From: CAVQCA01 sp963763115
Lineage (GTDB): Bacteria; Pseudomonadota; Gammaproteobacteria; UBA9214
DNA length: 64,000 bases
Direction of reading: 5' to 3'
Assembly (NCBI GenBank): GCA_963763115.1
Contig: CAVXNM010000023.1
Location: forward strand, 1-64,000
Shown: positions 8,982 to 18,935 of the stretch, piece after piece
How positions within the stretch are numbered: position 1 is the stretch's first letter
Layout of the letters: each line of letters opens with the position of its first letter
Program-made: the position numbers and the translations under genes
The notes under the pieces: model-generated
What the model saw: the letters and a program-made list of their open reading frames with translations, nothing else
Database searches by the model: none
Told to the model about the DNA's origin: nothing

Positions 8982-10220
8982 TTATTGGCGCGACTGGGCA
9001 TAGCGGACCAGGGGTCCGATGCTGAGTCCCTGTACCACGATCGAGAAGGCGACCACGACATAGGTGATGGTCACCAGCGCATCGCGCACCTCGCCTGCCG
9101 GGAGCGAGAGGGCCAGGGCGACGGAAATCCCGCCGCGCAGGCCGCCCCAGGTAAGTACCGTGACGACCATGGGGCTGAAGCTGCGGTAAGGACGCATGAG
9201 ACTGACAGGAATGCCCACCGATACCAGTCGGGCGAACAGCGCGATCGGGATCGCCAGGACGCCGGCGTACAGGTATTCCTCCCGGTAGGCCAGCAGCAGG
9301 ACCTCCATGCCAATCAACACAAACAGCACCGCATTGAGAATTTCGTCGATCAACTCCCAGAAGGTGTCCAGATGCTCGCGCGTCCGGTCGGACATGGCGA
9401 ACGAACGCCCGTGGTTGCCGATGAGCAGACCTGCGACCACGATCGCAATGGGAGCGGACAGGTGCAGGACCTCGCCGAATGCGTAGCCGCCCATGGTCAA
9501 TGCCAGGGTGATCAGCACTTCCACGGAGTAGTCATCCACCTGCTTCAGCATCCAGTAGGCGAGTGCGCCGATGGCGAGGCCGTAGACGACGCCGCCGACC
9601 GCCTCCTGCAGGAACAACCAGATAATGGATCCGGCGGAGACCTCGTGTCCGCCGGTGGCGACACTCAGCAGCACCAGGAACACCACCACGGCGACGCCAT
9701 CGTTGAACAGGGACTCGCCGGTTATCTTGGTCTCGAGGCTTTTCGTGGCGCCGGCACTCTTGAGGATTCCGAGGACGGCGATCGGGTCGGTCGGCGAGAT
9801 CAGTGCACCGAACAGCAGGCAGTAGATGATAGGGATATTCATGCCCAGGAACCCGAACCACCAGTAGGACAGGTAACCGATGATGAAGGTTGCGCCCAGC
9901 ACGCTGGCGGTGGCCAGGATCGCGATTGCCCAGCGCTGTTTGGCCAGATCCGCCAGGTTGATATGGATCGCCCCTGCGAACAACAGGAAACTCAACATGC
10001 CGTGCAGCAGGGTTTCATCGAAATCCACGGCATGCAGCAGTTGTCCGGCGTATTCTTTCACACCGTATGCGTGGGGTCCCAGCAGGACGAGCCCGATCGA
10101 GGCGAGCAGGGCGATCAGCATCAGGCCGATGGCCGTCGGCAGCCGCAGGTAACGGTAGTTGAAGAAGCTGAACAGCGCCGCCAGCGAGATCAGGATGGCC
10201 ATTATGTGGAACAGGTTCAT
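8982..10220 (-). CDS. CPA1 family Na+/H+ antiporter (NhaP-like)
   Basis: This 412-residue inner-membrane protein has about twelve helices. The CPA1 hallmarks are present: 'GALISPTDPIAVLGILK' at about residues 138-154 and 'GESLFNDGVAVVVF' at about 168-181. The Asn-Asp pair in the second is the ion-binding site of electroneutral antiporters of this class. It would exchange cytoplasmic Na+ (or K+) for protons for pH and salt homeostasis. There is no long cytoplasmic C-terminal domain. It lies downstream of glnA on the same strand, separated by the inverted repeat at 10235-10276, so it probably has its own promoter. Confidence 0.9.
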   Translation of the reverse strand: MNLFHIMAILISLAALFSFFNYRYLRLPTAIGLMLIALLASIGLVLLGPHAYGVKEYAGQLLHAVDFDETLLHGMLSFLLFAGAIHINLADLAKQRWAIAILATASVLGATFIIGYLSYWWFGFLGMNIPIIYCLLFGALISPTDPIAVLGILKSAGATKSLETKITGESLFNDGVAVVVFLVLLSVATGGHEVSAGSIIWLFLQEAVGGVVYGLAIGALAYWMLKQVDDYSVEVLITLALTMGGYAFGEVLHLSAPIAIVVAGLLIGNHGRSFAMSDRTREHLDTFWELIDEILNAVLFVLIGMEVLLLAYREEYLYAGVLAIPIALFARLVSVGIPVSLMRPYRSFSPMVVTVLTWGGLRGGISVALALSLPAGEVRDALVTITYVVVAFSIVVQGLSIGPLVRYAQSRQ

Positions 10221-10234
10221 GCGCCGGATAATAA

Positions 10235-10276
10235 CAGGGACAGGCCACGTCCAGTATTAAACGTGGTCTGTCCCTG
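10235..10276. repeat. Inverted repeat cagggacaggccacgt / acgtggtctgtccctg
   Basis: The arms of 16 bases (10235-10250 and 10261-10276) match at 15 positions around a 10-base loop, forming a strong hairpin between the end of glnA and the start of the antiporter gene. The arm sequence recurs as single half-sites at 1881-1896 and 5074-5088. It may serve as a terminator for glnA, since a run of A (T on the other strand) lies between it and the glnA stop. Confidence 0.75.
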
Positions 10277-10291
10277 TATTTCTGTTTTTTC

Positions 10292-11704
<1,413 letters not shown>

Positions 11705-11856
11705 GAGCGCCTCCCTGGTGAATACCCCGGGTTGGGTTGCATTGCGCCGGGGGATGTGCGCGCCCGCGGCACGGACAGGCGACGCGGGCACAATTGAAAT
11801 CATCGTTAACGATTCTGATAGTATGGCTCATCAATACGTTTCAGGTGCTTTTCAGG

Positions 11857-12521
11857 ATGCTTCGACTTCGAGGCCTCGGTCCTGGCATTGTCATCGCGGC
11901 CACCGGATTGGGTGCCGGCGACCTGATCGCGGCATCGGTCGCTGGAGCGAACTACGGCATCGCCTTGCTCTGGGCCGCCATGGTCGGCGCATTGCTGAAA
12001 TTCACGCTCAACGAGGGCCTGGCGCGCTGGCAGCTGGCCACCGGCACCACGCTGCTGGAAGGCTGGGGCGCGGTGTTCAGCTCGATGCTCGGAGTATGGC
12101 AGGGCGTACCCTATCTGTTCGCCGATTTTGTGCGCGAGTGGCGGCGTATGGATGGCGAGAAAGTCATCGATACCGGCTCGGCGGCGACGCCGAGGCTAAA
12201 CTTCTGTCTCCCGAACTCTGGCTGGAGAGCAAGGACTGGCCGCAGCCGAGGAAGTTGTCGGTAGTGCGTGTCGTGGAATGGACGAAACACACGCGTGCGC
12301 TTGCGGTTGACGCAGTACTCCACGGAACGGAAGATCCCGCGATATATGGCTATGTCCTGGCATTTACCACCGAAGGTCCCTACGGTCGAACCTCGATCCG
12401 GGCCAGCGACGCTTTCCGTTTACACTTACCCGATATCCTGGTGAATGATCGGCACGTCAGGGTTGATCCCATTCAGTTCGATCGTTACAGGGAAAAAATG
12501 CTCGTTGTTCATTGTGATTGA
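11857..12521 (+). pseudogene. Nramp-family metal transporter remnant with internal deletion, fused to an unrelated tail
   Basis: From ATG 11857 the frame encodes a good Nramp N-terminus ('GLGPGIVIAATGLGAGDLIA', 'EGLARWQLATGTTLLEGWGA'). At about 12080 it jumps to sequence typical of the middle of the same family ('SSMLGVWQGVPYLFADFV', then 'WRRMDGEKVIDTGS'). About 200 residues of transporter appear to be missing at the join. From about 12183 a different frame encodes some 110 codons ending at 12521 ('LLSPELWLESKDWPQPRKL', 'YGYVLAFTTEGPYGRTSI') that I do not recognise and that lack their own start. The locus reads as debris from deletions or as an assembly join. A working Mn/Fe transporter is unlikely. 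Confidence 0.6.
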
Positions 12522-12595
12522 TGAGTGCCTGCCGGAATCCACGGCGGATTCATCTATTCCCTTGTATTGTTGTTATTTGAATGCCGGAGACTGCC

Positions 12596-12853
12596 ATGAA
12601 GAAGCTGAAAAATGAAAAGGAACTGGTCAAGGAAGCGATCCTTGCGGGAGTAAAATATGCCGAGGAGCGGGGCGCCGCCATATTCGAACCGACGGATTCC
12701 GCGAGCGAGAAGATTTTATACATCTACCGGCTGCTGGTGCACGACAAGTTGATTCAGGCCCTGCCCGAGGAGCAGGTTTCCCAGCAAAGCATGCGGCATA
12801 AACTCGCCCTCTGGTTTGCAAAGCAACTGCCGAAAGGTCATCCGCTTTTGTAG
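12596..12853 (+). CDS. Small conserved protein, DUF5062-like
   Basis: This 85-residue soluble protein has the pattern 'MKKLKNEKELVKEAILAGV', then 'FEPTDSASEKILYIYRLLV', 'MRHKLALWFAKQLP' and a C-terminal 'GHPLL'. It matches what I recall of the DUF5062 family of gammaproteobacteria, which has no assigned function. It is predicted to be mostly helical. The ribosome site ccggag at 12584-12589 favours ATG 12596 over the ATG at 12581. It seems to be a single-gene unit, followed 50 bases later by the GFA gene on the same strand. Confidence 0.7.
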   Translation: MKKLKNEKELVKEAILAGVKYAEERGAAIFEPTDSASEKILYIYRLLVHDKLIQALPEEQVSQQSMRHKLALWFAKQLPKGHPLL

Positions 12854-12903
12854 GTATCGAGAGAAGCGTTCGACGGTGATAACCAATGCTGGAGGAGTCA
12901 TCC

Positions 12904-13329
12904 ATGACAGATGTGAACGTGACCGGAAGCTGCCTGTGTGGTTCCGTGCGCTACGAGATCAGCGGCACGGCGCAGCGATTCTATCACTGCCATTGCCGGC
13001 GCTGCCGCAAGACGACGGGTACCGGGCATGCCAGCAATCTGCTGGTGACGCCGGCAGGCAGTCTCACCTGGCTGGCGGGCGAGGAGTTGCTGCGGCGCTA
13101 CAAGGTGCCGGAGGCGGAGCGGTTCTATAACTGTTTTTGTTCGCACTGCGGCAGCCCGATGCCCAGGGTTGTGCCCGAGCTGGACGCAGTGGTCATTCCG
13201 GCCGGCACGCTCGATGCCGAGCCACCGATACAGCCGCAGGCGCGGATTTTCTGCAATTCGCGTGCAGACTGGTCGTGTTCCGGCGATGATATTCCGCCTT
13301 TCCCGGAATACCCGACGACGAATCCGTGA
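12904..13329 (+). CDS. GFA / CENP-V family zinc protein
   Basis: This 141-residue single-domain protein has all the metal ligands of the GFA (glutathione-dependent formaldehyde-activating, CENP-V) fold. These are 'GSCLCGSVRYEI' at about residues 8-19, 'YHCHCRRCRKTTGTGHA' near 34-50 and 'CFCSHCGSPMPR' near 82-93. Two zinc sites are expected, one structural and one catalytic. The prototype adds glutathione to formaldehyde, but most members have unknown substrates, so a specific activity should not be assumed. ggaggag at 12891-12897 is an excellent ribosome site for ATG 12904. Confidence 0.9.
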   Translation: MTDVNVTGSCLCGSVRYEISGTAQRFYHCHCRRCRKTTGTGHASNLLVTPAGSLTWLAGEELLRRYKVPEAERFYNCFCSHCGSPMPRVVPELDAVVIPAGTLDAEPPIQPQARIFCNSRADWSCSGDDIPPFPEYPTTNP

Positions 13330-13388
13330 CGCACGTTCAGTCATCCGGTTTTTTTTTATAGTCTTCGCTCCATTACAGGAGATTCGTT

Positions 13389-14378
13389 ATGCCAAAAATC
13401 GTTCGCTTTCATGAAACCGGGGACGCCGGGGTGCTCAGGGTCGAGGACCTGCCGCTGAGGGAACCTGGCGAGGGTGAGGTCCGCCTGAAGGTGGAGGCCA
13501 TCGGTCTCAATCGTGCGGAGGTGATGTTCCGGCGGGGACAGTACCTGGAAAACCCGGTACTCCCGTCACGAATCGGCTATGAGGCCGCCGGGATTGTCGA
13601 TGCCGTGGGACCCGGCGTGAGCGGCGTGCGGATCGGCGAGCGCGTCAGCACCATACCCTCCTTTCCGATGAGTCGTTACGGCGTCTACGGGGAAAGCGCG
13701 ATCGTTCCGGACTATGCGGTGGCCCATTACCCCGACTCCCTGTCGGCAACCGAGGGCGCGGCGATCTGGATGCAGTACCTGACCGCCTTCGGCGCGCTGC
13801 TTGAATTCGGACGGTTGAAAAAAGACGTCTCGGTCGTGATCACCGCGGCCAGCAGCAGCGTGGGACTGGCCGCGATCCAGGTCACCCGGGCGGCCGGAGC
13901 CTCGGCCATCGCCGTTACCCGCGGCGCCGGCAAGAAACAGTTCCTGCTCGACGCCGGCGCGGCTCACGTGATTGTGACCGACGAGGAAGAACTCGCATCA
14001 TCAGTGATGACGATCACGTCCGGCAAGGGCGCGAGTATCGCCTTTGATCCGGTCGCCGGTTCCCTGCTGGGGAAACTCGCCGAAGCCGTCGCCCCCGGTG
14101 CCATGATCTTCGAATACGGGGCACTGTCTCCGGAGCCGACGACCTTCCCGCTGTTCCCGGTGCTCGCAAAGGGCCTGACCGTGCGTGGCTATACCCTGTT
14201 CGAGATCGTCAAGGACTCCGGAATGCTTGCCCGCGGCAAGCAATTCATCTACCAGGGTCTCGAATCCGGCGCGCTGAAACCGGTCATTGACAGCACCTTC
14301 CCGCTGGAGGATATCGCCGGGGCTCACCGCCACATGGAATCCAATCAGCAGAAGGGCAAGATCGTGGTGATCGTCTGA
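13389..14378 (+). CDS. Zinc-independent medium-chain dehydrogenase/reductase, quinone oxidoreductase-like
   Basis: This 329-residue protein has a GroES-like N-terminal domain ('RFHETGDAGVLRVEDLPL', 'GLNRAEVMFRRGQY') and a Rossmann domain with 'VITAASSSVGLAAIQV' at about residues 150-165 for NAD(P)H. The catalytic zinc Cys of alcohol dehydrogenases is absent at the N-R-A-E position. This places it in the quinone oxidoreductase/enoyl reductase branch, which reduces quinones or enones with NADPH. The final 'FPLEDIAGAHRHMESNQQKG' and 'KIVVIV' are typical of complete family members. aggag at 13377-13381 precedes ATG 13389. Confidence 0.88.
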   Translation: MPKIVRFHETGDAGVLRVEDLPLREPGEGEVRLKVEAIGLNRAEVMFRRGQYLENPVLPSRIGYEAAGIVDAVGPGVSGVRIGERVSTIPSFPMSRYGVYGESAIVPDYAVAHYPDSLSATEGAAIWMQYLTAFGALLEFGRLKKDVSVVITAASSSVGLAAIQVTRAAGASAIAVTRGAGKKQFLLDAGAAHVIVTDEEELASSVMTITSGKGASIAFDPVAGSLLGKLAEAVAPGAMIFEYGALSPEPTTFPLFPVLAKGLTVRGYTLFEIVKDSGMLARGKQFIYQGLESGALKPVIDSTFPLEDIAGAHRHMESNQQKGKIVVIV

Positions 14379-14431
14379 AGCAGAAATAGTGAGACGGCGA
14401 TGCCGGATAAACGGAATATCCACCTTTTGCC

Positions 14432-14617
14432 ATGAAGTACTACATCTGGCTGGATGCCGAAGAACGGCCGCTCTCGAAAGCCTGGCGCTACGAGGACGAA
14501 ACGGAACGCATGGCCGCGGAACGGCAGCCGCCGTCAGTCGCCGCCAACCTGCGAGCGGGCACCCGGGATCAGCTCATCGAGCGCTACGGTCTGTGCGACG
14601 GGGACTTCGCCGACTAA
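14432..14617 (+). CDS. Small hypothetical protein
   Basis: The 61-residue ORF is 'MKYYIWLDAEERPLSKAWRY' followed by an acidic, hydrophilic tail. I do not recognise a family. Codon use resembles that of the neighbours and the start is sharp, but no strong ribosome site is visible upstream (aaacggaatatccac). It lies 53 bases after the oxidoreductase and could be in its operon. Confidence 0.45.
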   Translation: MKYYIWLDAEERPLSKAWRYEDETERMAAERQPPSVAANLRAGTRDQLIERYGLCDGDFAD

Positions 14618-14754
14618 AGTGATAGAGGCTCACTCTCTCTGCTATTAGCTGCTGAATCGATGACAGCGATGGGCTGCAATACTTGCAATGCCGCGTCTAA
14701 CGCAGATGACGACAGGCGGAATAATGACTGCCTGCGGCTGGAGAGCCACCGGAG

Positions 14755-15669
14755 ATGAAGACCTGGCTTCGCATCGTGCTGGTTTGCCTGCCGCTGTCGG
14801 TTATGGCAGCGCCGCCCGTGGCGGACATGCATCTGCATTACAAGTGGAGTCAGCAGGACGTCACCTCGCCGGCCGATGCAGCGGCGGTATTGCGACAGCA
14901 AGGTATCGTGATGGGTGTGGTCATCGGTACGCCGGCGGATCTTGCGCTGGAACTCAAGCGGCAGGCGCCCGACCGGGTGGTGCCGATATTCAGCCCGTAC
15001 CGCGACGGCGGCGACTGGCATCGCTGGGCGTATGATCCGGACGTTGTCACGCGCGCGCGTGCGGCGTTGGCCTCAGGCGAATATCACGGCATCGGCGAGC
15101 TGCATTTGATCGGCGGTTTTGCGCCGCGGTTGGACAAGGCCGCCGTGCTTCGGAATCTGATGACGTTGGCGGCCGAATACGATGTGCCGATCATGCTCCA
15201 CACCGAATTCTCGCGGCCGGATTTCATGCTGGCCCTGTGCAAGCGATACCCGGACACACGGATCGTGTGGGCGCATAGCGGCGCCATTCTGCCGCCGGAC
15301 GATGTGGCCCGGGTCTTCGATACCTGTGACAATGTCTGGGGCGGCTTGGGCGCCCGCGATCCCTGGCGATTTGTGAACAACCCCATCACGGAAGAAACCG
15401 GGACGTTGTTGCCGGCATGGCGGGCGCTGCTGCTGCGCTACCCGGGCCGTTTCATGGTCGGTTCGGATCCGGTGTGGCCGGTGGAGCAGCTGGACCGCTG
15501 GGATGTGGCGGATAGCGGCTGGCAGGAACTGGAGCGATTCTGGGATTTTCATCGTGCCTGGCTCCGACAGCTTCCCGATGCCGTGGCTCGGAAGATCGGC
15601 TGCGATAACGCCATGGCGCTGTTCGGGATGACTGAGAAGGTGTCCTGCGGTACGGCAATACCGGATTGA
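14755..15669 (+). CDS. Exported amidohydrolase-family (TIM-barrel) metal-dependent hydrolase
   Basis: This 304-residue protein has a signal peptide ('WLRIVLVCLPLSVMAAP'). The amidohydrolase-2 metal motifs follow: 'VADMHLHYKW' (the H-x-H of strand 1) at about residues 22-31, 'GIGELHLIGG' near 116, 'VPIMLHTEFSRP' near 145, 'RIVWAHSGA' near 170 and 'FMVGSDPVWP' near 235. These give the HxH, His, His, Asp set of a one- or two-metal site. Most cytoplasmic relatives act on carboxylated or lactone substrates; this one is directed to the periplasm and its substrate is unknown. The gene seems monocistronic. Confidence 0.8.
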   Translation: MKTWLRIVLVCLPLSVMAAPPVADMHLHYKWSQQDVTSPADAAAVLRQQGIVMGVVIGTPADLALELKRQAPDRVVPIFSPYRDGGDWHRWAYDPDVVTRARAALASGEYHGIGELHLIGGFAPRLDKAAVLRNLMTLAAEYDVPIMLHTEFSRPDFMLALCKRYPDTRIVWAHSGAILPPDDVARVFDTCDNVWGGLGARDPWRFVNNPITEETGTLLPAWRALLLRYPGRFMVGSDPVWPVEQLDRWDVADSGWQELERFWDFHRAWLRQLPDAVARKIGCDNAMALFGMTEKVSCGTAIPD

Positions 15670-15791
15670 TCACGTTGTGTGGCAACACAACGAATCTTTA
15701 AACGAGGGTCTGCCGGCACATCCGGCGGGTTGCGGCATGAACAGCATGCCCGGCTCACCCTGCATGGAGTGTGGAACCGTCCGGATACGTG

Positions 15792-16343
15792 CTATTGGGT
15801 GTTTGATGTAATGCCGGCGCCCTGGTCGGATCGCCCGAGTGATGACTGCCGTTCGTCGCGCAGGTGCGTGGCGCCGGTGATGACCCAGTCATTCACTGTT
15901 TTTCGCAGCCTGACGGCAACGGTGTGAATCTCCAGAAAGCGGTCCTGTTCACCCTTGATCTGTCCCAGACCGCTGCCCGTCAGCACCACCTCCGCTGTGT
16001 CGTCCTCGAGGCTGACCTGCTCGTCCTGCAGGGCGAGTTCCAGCATCACAAGCCGTGCGCGTCCCCGGATGATCCGCCGCACCAGTTCGTCCCGGCTGTC
16101 GATGTCGATCGTGCCATGGCCGGCATTGGTCAGATCGAAAAACGTCCGTTCACTGAAGAACTGCCCGATTTCTCTTGCCCTTGCCAGCTGTTCAATGCCG
16201 CTTTCCGGGGATGAGATTTCGGTCAAGGCACGGAGTTGTTCGAGCCGTTGCAGGACCCGGTCCTCTTCATTCGTGTGCAGGAGGAGGATCGCGGCCAGCA
16301 CGATCAGGACGCCGAGACCGGACAGGGTGTAGCGGTTCAGCAT
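15792..16343 (-). CDS. Membrane-anchored hypothetical protein with NTF2-like domain
   Basis: The 183-residue protein has one N-terminal transmembrane helix ('GLGVLIVLAAILLLHTN'). A helical part and a curved-sheet-like domain with 'LEDDTAEVVLTGSGLGQIKG' and 'EIHTVAVRLRKTVNDWVITG' follow, in the style of SnoaL/NTF2-like lipid or ligand-binding domains. The domain would face the periplasm. I recognise no specific family. It is upstream of, and convergent with, nothing that suggests a role. Confidence 0.65.
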   Translation of the reverse strand: MLNRYTLSGLGVLIVLAAILLLHTNEEDRVLQRLEQLRALTEISSPESGIEQLARAREIGQFFSERTFFDLTNAGHGTIDIDSRDELVRRIIRGRARLVMLELALQDEQVSLEDDTAEVVLTGSGLGQIKGEQDRFLEIHTVAVRLRKTVNDWVITGATHLRDERQSSLGRSDQGAGITSNTQ

Positions 16344-16490
16344 AATGATGCTGTGCCTGATGGATTCATCATGTCAGTTCGGATAATGCAACATCTTCGG
16401 GATTATCGGGCATGCTGATTTGGCGCCCGTGATGCCTGTCCGTCAATCGCCGGGTGGGACCATCGTAAAAATCCGGCCCCGGACGGGGTG

Positions 16491-16778
16491 CTACATCCCC
16501 CAGAAGTTGGCAGGTGCAGACTCACAGTCACTGCCGTCTGCACATCCGCGTCCCTTCAGGGCGTCCAGGTGTTCGGCAACCAGTTCCATCTCGTACTGTG
16601 CGGACAGGCACTCCAGTTCCCGGCCCGCAACGCCGCAGGCCGCCTGCTCCTTTTTGTACGCCTGCAGCATCCTGCTCGTATAAGCGTCGTATTCATCCGT
16701 CAGTACGATATCGCCAGCCCCGGCAGCGTCCACCAGTGTTAGCAACAAGAGCCCCGCCAGCATTCTCGAAATATTCAT
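16491..16778 (-). CDS. Small secreted cysteine-containing protein
   Basis: This 95-residue protein begins with a signal peptide ('MLAGLLLLTLVDAAGA', cleavage probably before GDIVLTD). The mature part is acidic and helical, with four Cys ('QAACGVAGRELECLSAQYE', 'GRGCADGSDCESAPANFWGM') that could form two disulfides in the periplasm. A strong aggagg ribosome site lies upstream of the ATG at 16778. No family was recognised. The 284 bases between it and the glycosyltransferase at 17063 hold no visible gene. Confidence 0.7.
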   Translation of the reverse strand: MNISRMLAGLLLLTLVDAAGAGDIVLTDEYDAYTSRMLQAYKKEQAACGVAGRELECLSAQYEMELVAEHLDALKGRGCADGSDCESAPANFWGM

Positions 16779-17062
16779 AGGTCGATCCTCCTATGCGATA
16801 TCCGATATGACGGCAGCTCACGTGAAAACAATAGGTTAAGGAGGTTCAGACGTATCCTCGTGCGAGGAGCACACTAACGAGGCGATCTCCAGGCGGCTGA
16901 AGCATCGATTTCTGCTGCCATGGTTGAGCGCCACGGGATTCCGCGGGGCGGGGATGCACACCGCTCCCCTGATTCCGGCGGTTGCCGGTGTATAATCATG
17001 CCGTCACCACGGTCCTGAAATAACGACACCTGGTTTGCAGTTCGTCCATCCCCGGCGGCCTC

Positions 17063-18196
17063 ATGCATCTGTGCGATCTCACCATGTTCTACGCTCCGCA
17101 CAGCGGGGGCGTTCGACGTTACCTCGATGCCAAGCACGACTGGCTCGCGCGCCACACGCTGGTCCGCCACACCCTGCTCACCCCCGGGCCCTACCGCGGC
17201 CTGCTGGCGCCGCACCAGCACATCCTCTATGCGCCACCGCTGCCGTTCTCGGATGGCTATCGCTTTCCGCTGCGCACGCGTCCCTGGGTGCAATACCTGC
17301 TGGAGTTGTCACCAGACCTGATCGAGGCGGGCGACCCGTACCGGCTGGGCTGGGCCGCGCTCCAGGCTGGGCAGCGCCTCGGCATCCCTACCATCGGTTT
17401 TTTTCATTCCGACCTGCCGCGCATGATCGCGGCGCGTTTCGGCAACTGGACCGGGGCGGCCAGCCGCCGTTACATTCGCCACCTCTACAACCGTTATGAC
17501 CGCGTTCTGACTCCCAGCCGCGTGATGCACGATCAGCTGCTCGAATGCGGTGTGACGAAGGTGCAGGTGCAACCGCTGGGCGTGGACGCCGAACGCTTCC
17601 ATCCCCGCCTGCGCGGTGAACATCTGCGCCGCGAGCTGGGCCTGTCGCGTGACGTCCGGCTGCTGATCTTCGCCGGGCGCTACGCGCGCGAAAAGCACAT
17701 CGACCGGCTCATCGGGGCCTTCCGGTTGCTGGGGCCTGACTACCACCTGCTGCTGGTCGGTCCGGAAATGCCGTGCCCGTCCGTCGCCAATGTCAGCAGT
17801 TTCTCGCGCTTCGTCGGTGTTGACGAGCTCGCACCCCTGATCGCGGGCAGTGACGCCCTGGTGCATGCCGGGGACACGGAAACCTTTGGTCTCATCGTGC
17901 TGGAGGCAATGGCCAGCGGTATTCCCGTCGTCGGAGTCAATGCCGGGGCTGTCGCGGAGCTGGTCACGCCGGATACCGGCGTGCTGGCGCAGTCGAGCGC
18001 GGCGTGTGATCTGGCCGATGCGATTGCCGGCCTGTTTGAACAGGACGTCGCCAGGATGGGTCGCGCGGCCCGCCATGCCGTGGAGGCCCGGTGGACCTGG
18101 GACCGAACCCTTGCCCGGCTGTTCGAGACCTGCCTGGAAATGCTCGGCCGCCCGCATGTGGGCACGCCGCAGGAGAACGCGCATGCCGCACGATAA
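17063..18196 (+). CDS. Glycosyltransferase family 4 (GT-B fold)
   Basis: This 377-residue cytoplasmic glycosyltransferase opens with a GT4 start, 'FYAPHSGGVRRYLDAK', for acceptor binding and a Gly-rich loop. The donor-binding C-terminal half has 'FAGRYAREKHIDRLIGAF' near residue 200 and the E-x7-E motif 'ETFGLIVLEAMASGIPVVG' near 272-290. It would transfer a sugar from a nucleotide donor to a lipid or glycan acceptor. It overlaps the next gene by 14 bases. The three genes 17063-19972 form one operon that presumably builds and handles a glycolipid or exopolysaccharide. Confidence 0.9.
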   Translation: MHLCDLTMFYAPHSGGVRRYLDAKHDWLARHTLVRHTLLTPGPYRGLLAPHQHILYAPPLPFSDGYRFPLRTRPWVQYLLELSPDLIEAGDPYRLGWAALQAGQRLGIPTIGFFHSDLPRMIAARFGNWTGAASRRYIRHLYNRYDRVLTPSRVMHDQLLECGVTKVQVQPLGVDAERFHPRLRGEHLRRELGLSRDVRLLIFAGRYAREKHIDRLIGAFRLLGPDYHLLLVGPEMPCPSVANVSSFSRFVGVDELAPLIAGSDALVHAGDTETFGLIVLEAMASGIPVVGVNAGAVAELVTPDTGVLAQSSAACDLADAIAGLFEQDVARMGRAARHAVEARWTWDRTLARLFETCLEMLGRPHVGTPQENAHAAR

Positions 18197-18935
18197 GCCC
18201 GCCGTCTGCGTGGTGCTGCACGATGTCGCCCCGGCGACGTGGCCCGGATGTGAACGCCTGCTCGCCGGCATCGACGCCCTGGGAAACATCCCGGTCACGC
18301 TGCTGATGGTCCCCGAATACCATCACGGCGAGGCCATCGATCAGTCGCCGGTATTTATCCGCGCCATCGAACGGCGCATCATCCGGGGCGATGAAACCGT
18401 GATGCACGGCCTGTTCCATCTCGACAACGGCGCCGGGACAAGCCGCTCGCCTCTCGACTGGATCAAGCGCCGCTATTACACCGCGGGAGAAGGCGAGTTT
18501 TCGGTGCTGAACGAAACCCTGGCGCATGAACGGCTGGAACGCGGTCTGGGGCGCTTTTCCAGGCTTGGATGGACGGCCCACGGCTTCGTTGCGCCTGCCT
18601 GGCTGATGAGCCGGGGCACCCGCGCCGCGCTCACTCGCTCGCCATTTCGTTATACCTCGACCCGGGAGCGGCTCTACACCCTGCCAGACTGGCAGCCGCT
18701 CGGCGATCCCGGTCTGGTATGGAGCGTGCGCACCGCCTGGCGGCGACGTCTGTCCACCCGCTACAACCACTGGCTGAACTACCGGCTGCGTCATGCGCCG
18801 CTGCTGCGCCTCGGCCTGCATCCGGTCGACGCCGCCTTCCCGGAAGTCATGCGCTTCTGGGTAGAGACCCTGCAATCCGCACTGGAAACCCGCACCCCGA
18901 TGAACAAGGCCGCCTGGCTGGGACTGACCGCATGA
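18183..18935 (+). CDS. DUF2334-type polysaccharide deacetylase-like protein
   Basis: This 250-residue single-domain protein has the NodB-like barrel signatures of the DUF2334 group: 'VCVVLHDVAPATWPGC' at residues 8-23 (metal and base Asp after H), 'VTLLMVPEYHHGEAID' and 'ETVMHGLFHLD' near 75-85 (H-x-x-x-H zinc ligands), then 'GFVAPAWLMS' near 137. No signal peptide is present, so it acts in the cytoplasm, probably removing acetyl groups from a sugar made by the partner glycosyltransferase. Start ATG 18183 overlaps the upstream gene, and its stop overlaps the next start as ATGA. Confidence 0.85.
   Translation: MPHDKPAVCVVLHDVAPATWPGCERLLAGIDALGNIPVTLLMVPEYHHGEAIDQSPVFIRAIERRIIRGDETVMHGLFHLDNGAGTSRSPLDWIKRRYYTAGEGEFSVLNETLAHERLERGLGRFSRLGWTAHGFVAPAWLMSRGTRAALTRSPFRYTSTRERLYTLPDWQPLGDPGLVWSVRTAWRRRLSTRYNHWLNYRLRHAPLLRLGLHPVDAAFPEVMRFWVETLQSALETRTPMNKAAWLGLTA

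Noticed and set aside
11802..11813. Palindrome atcgttaacgat upstream of glnA
   Set aside because: It could be an operator, but it matches no nitrogen-control consensus (NtrC or sigma-54) that I know. A single 12-base palindrome in 64 kb is not surprising.
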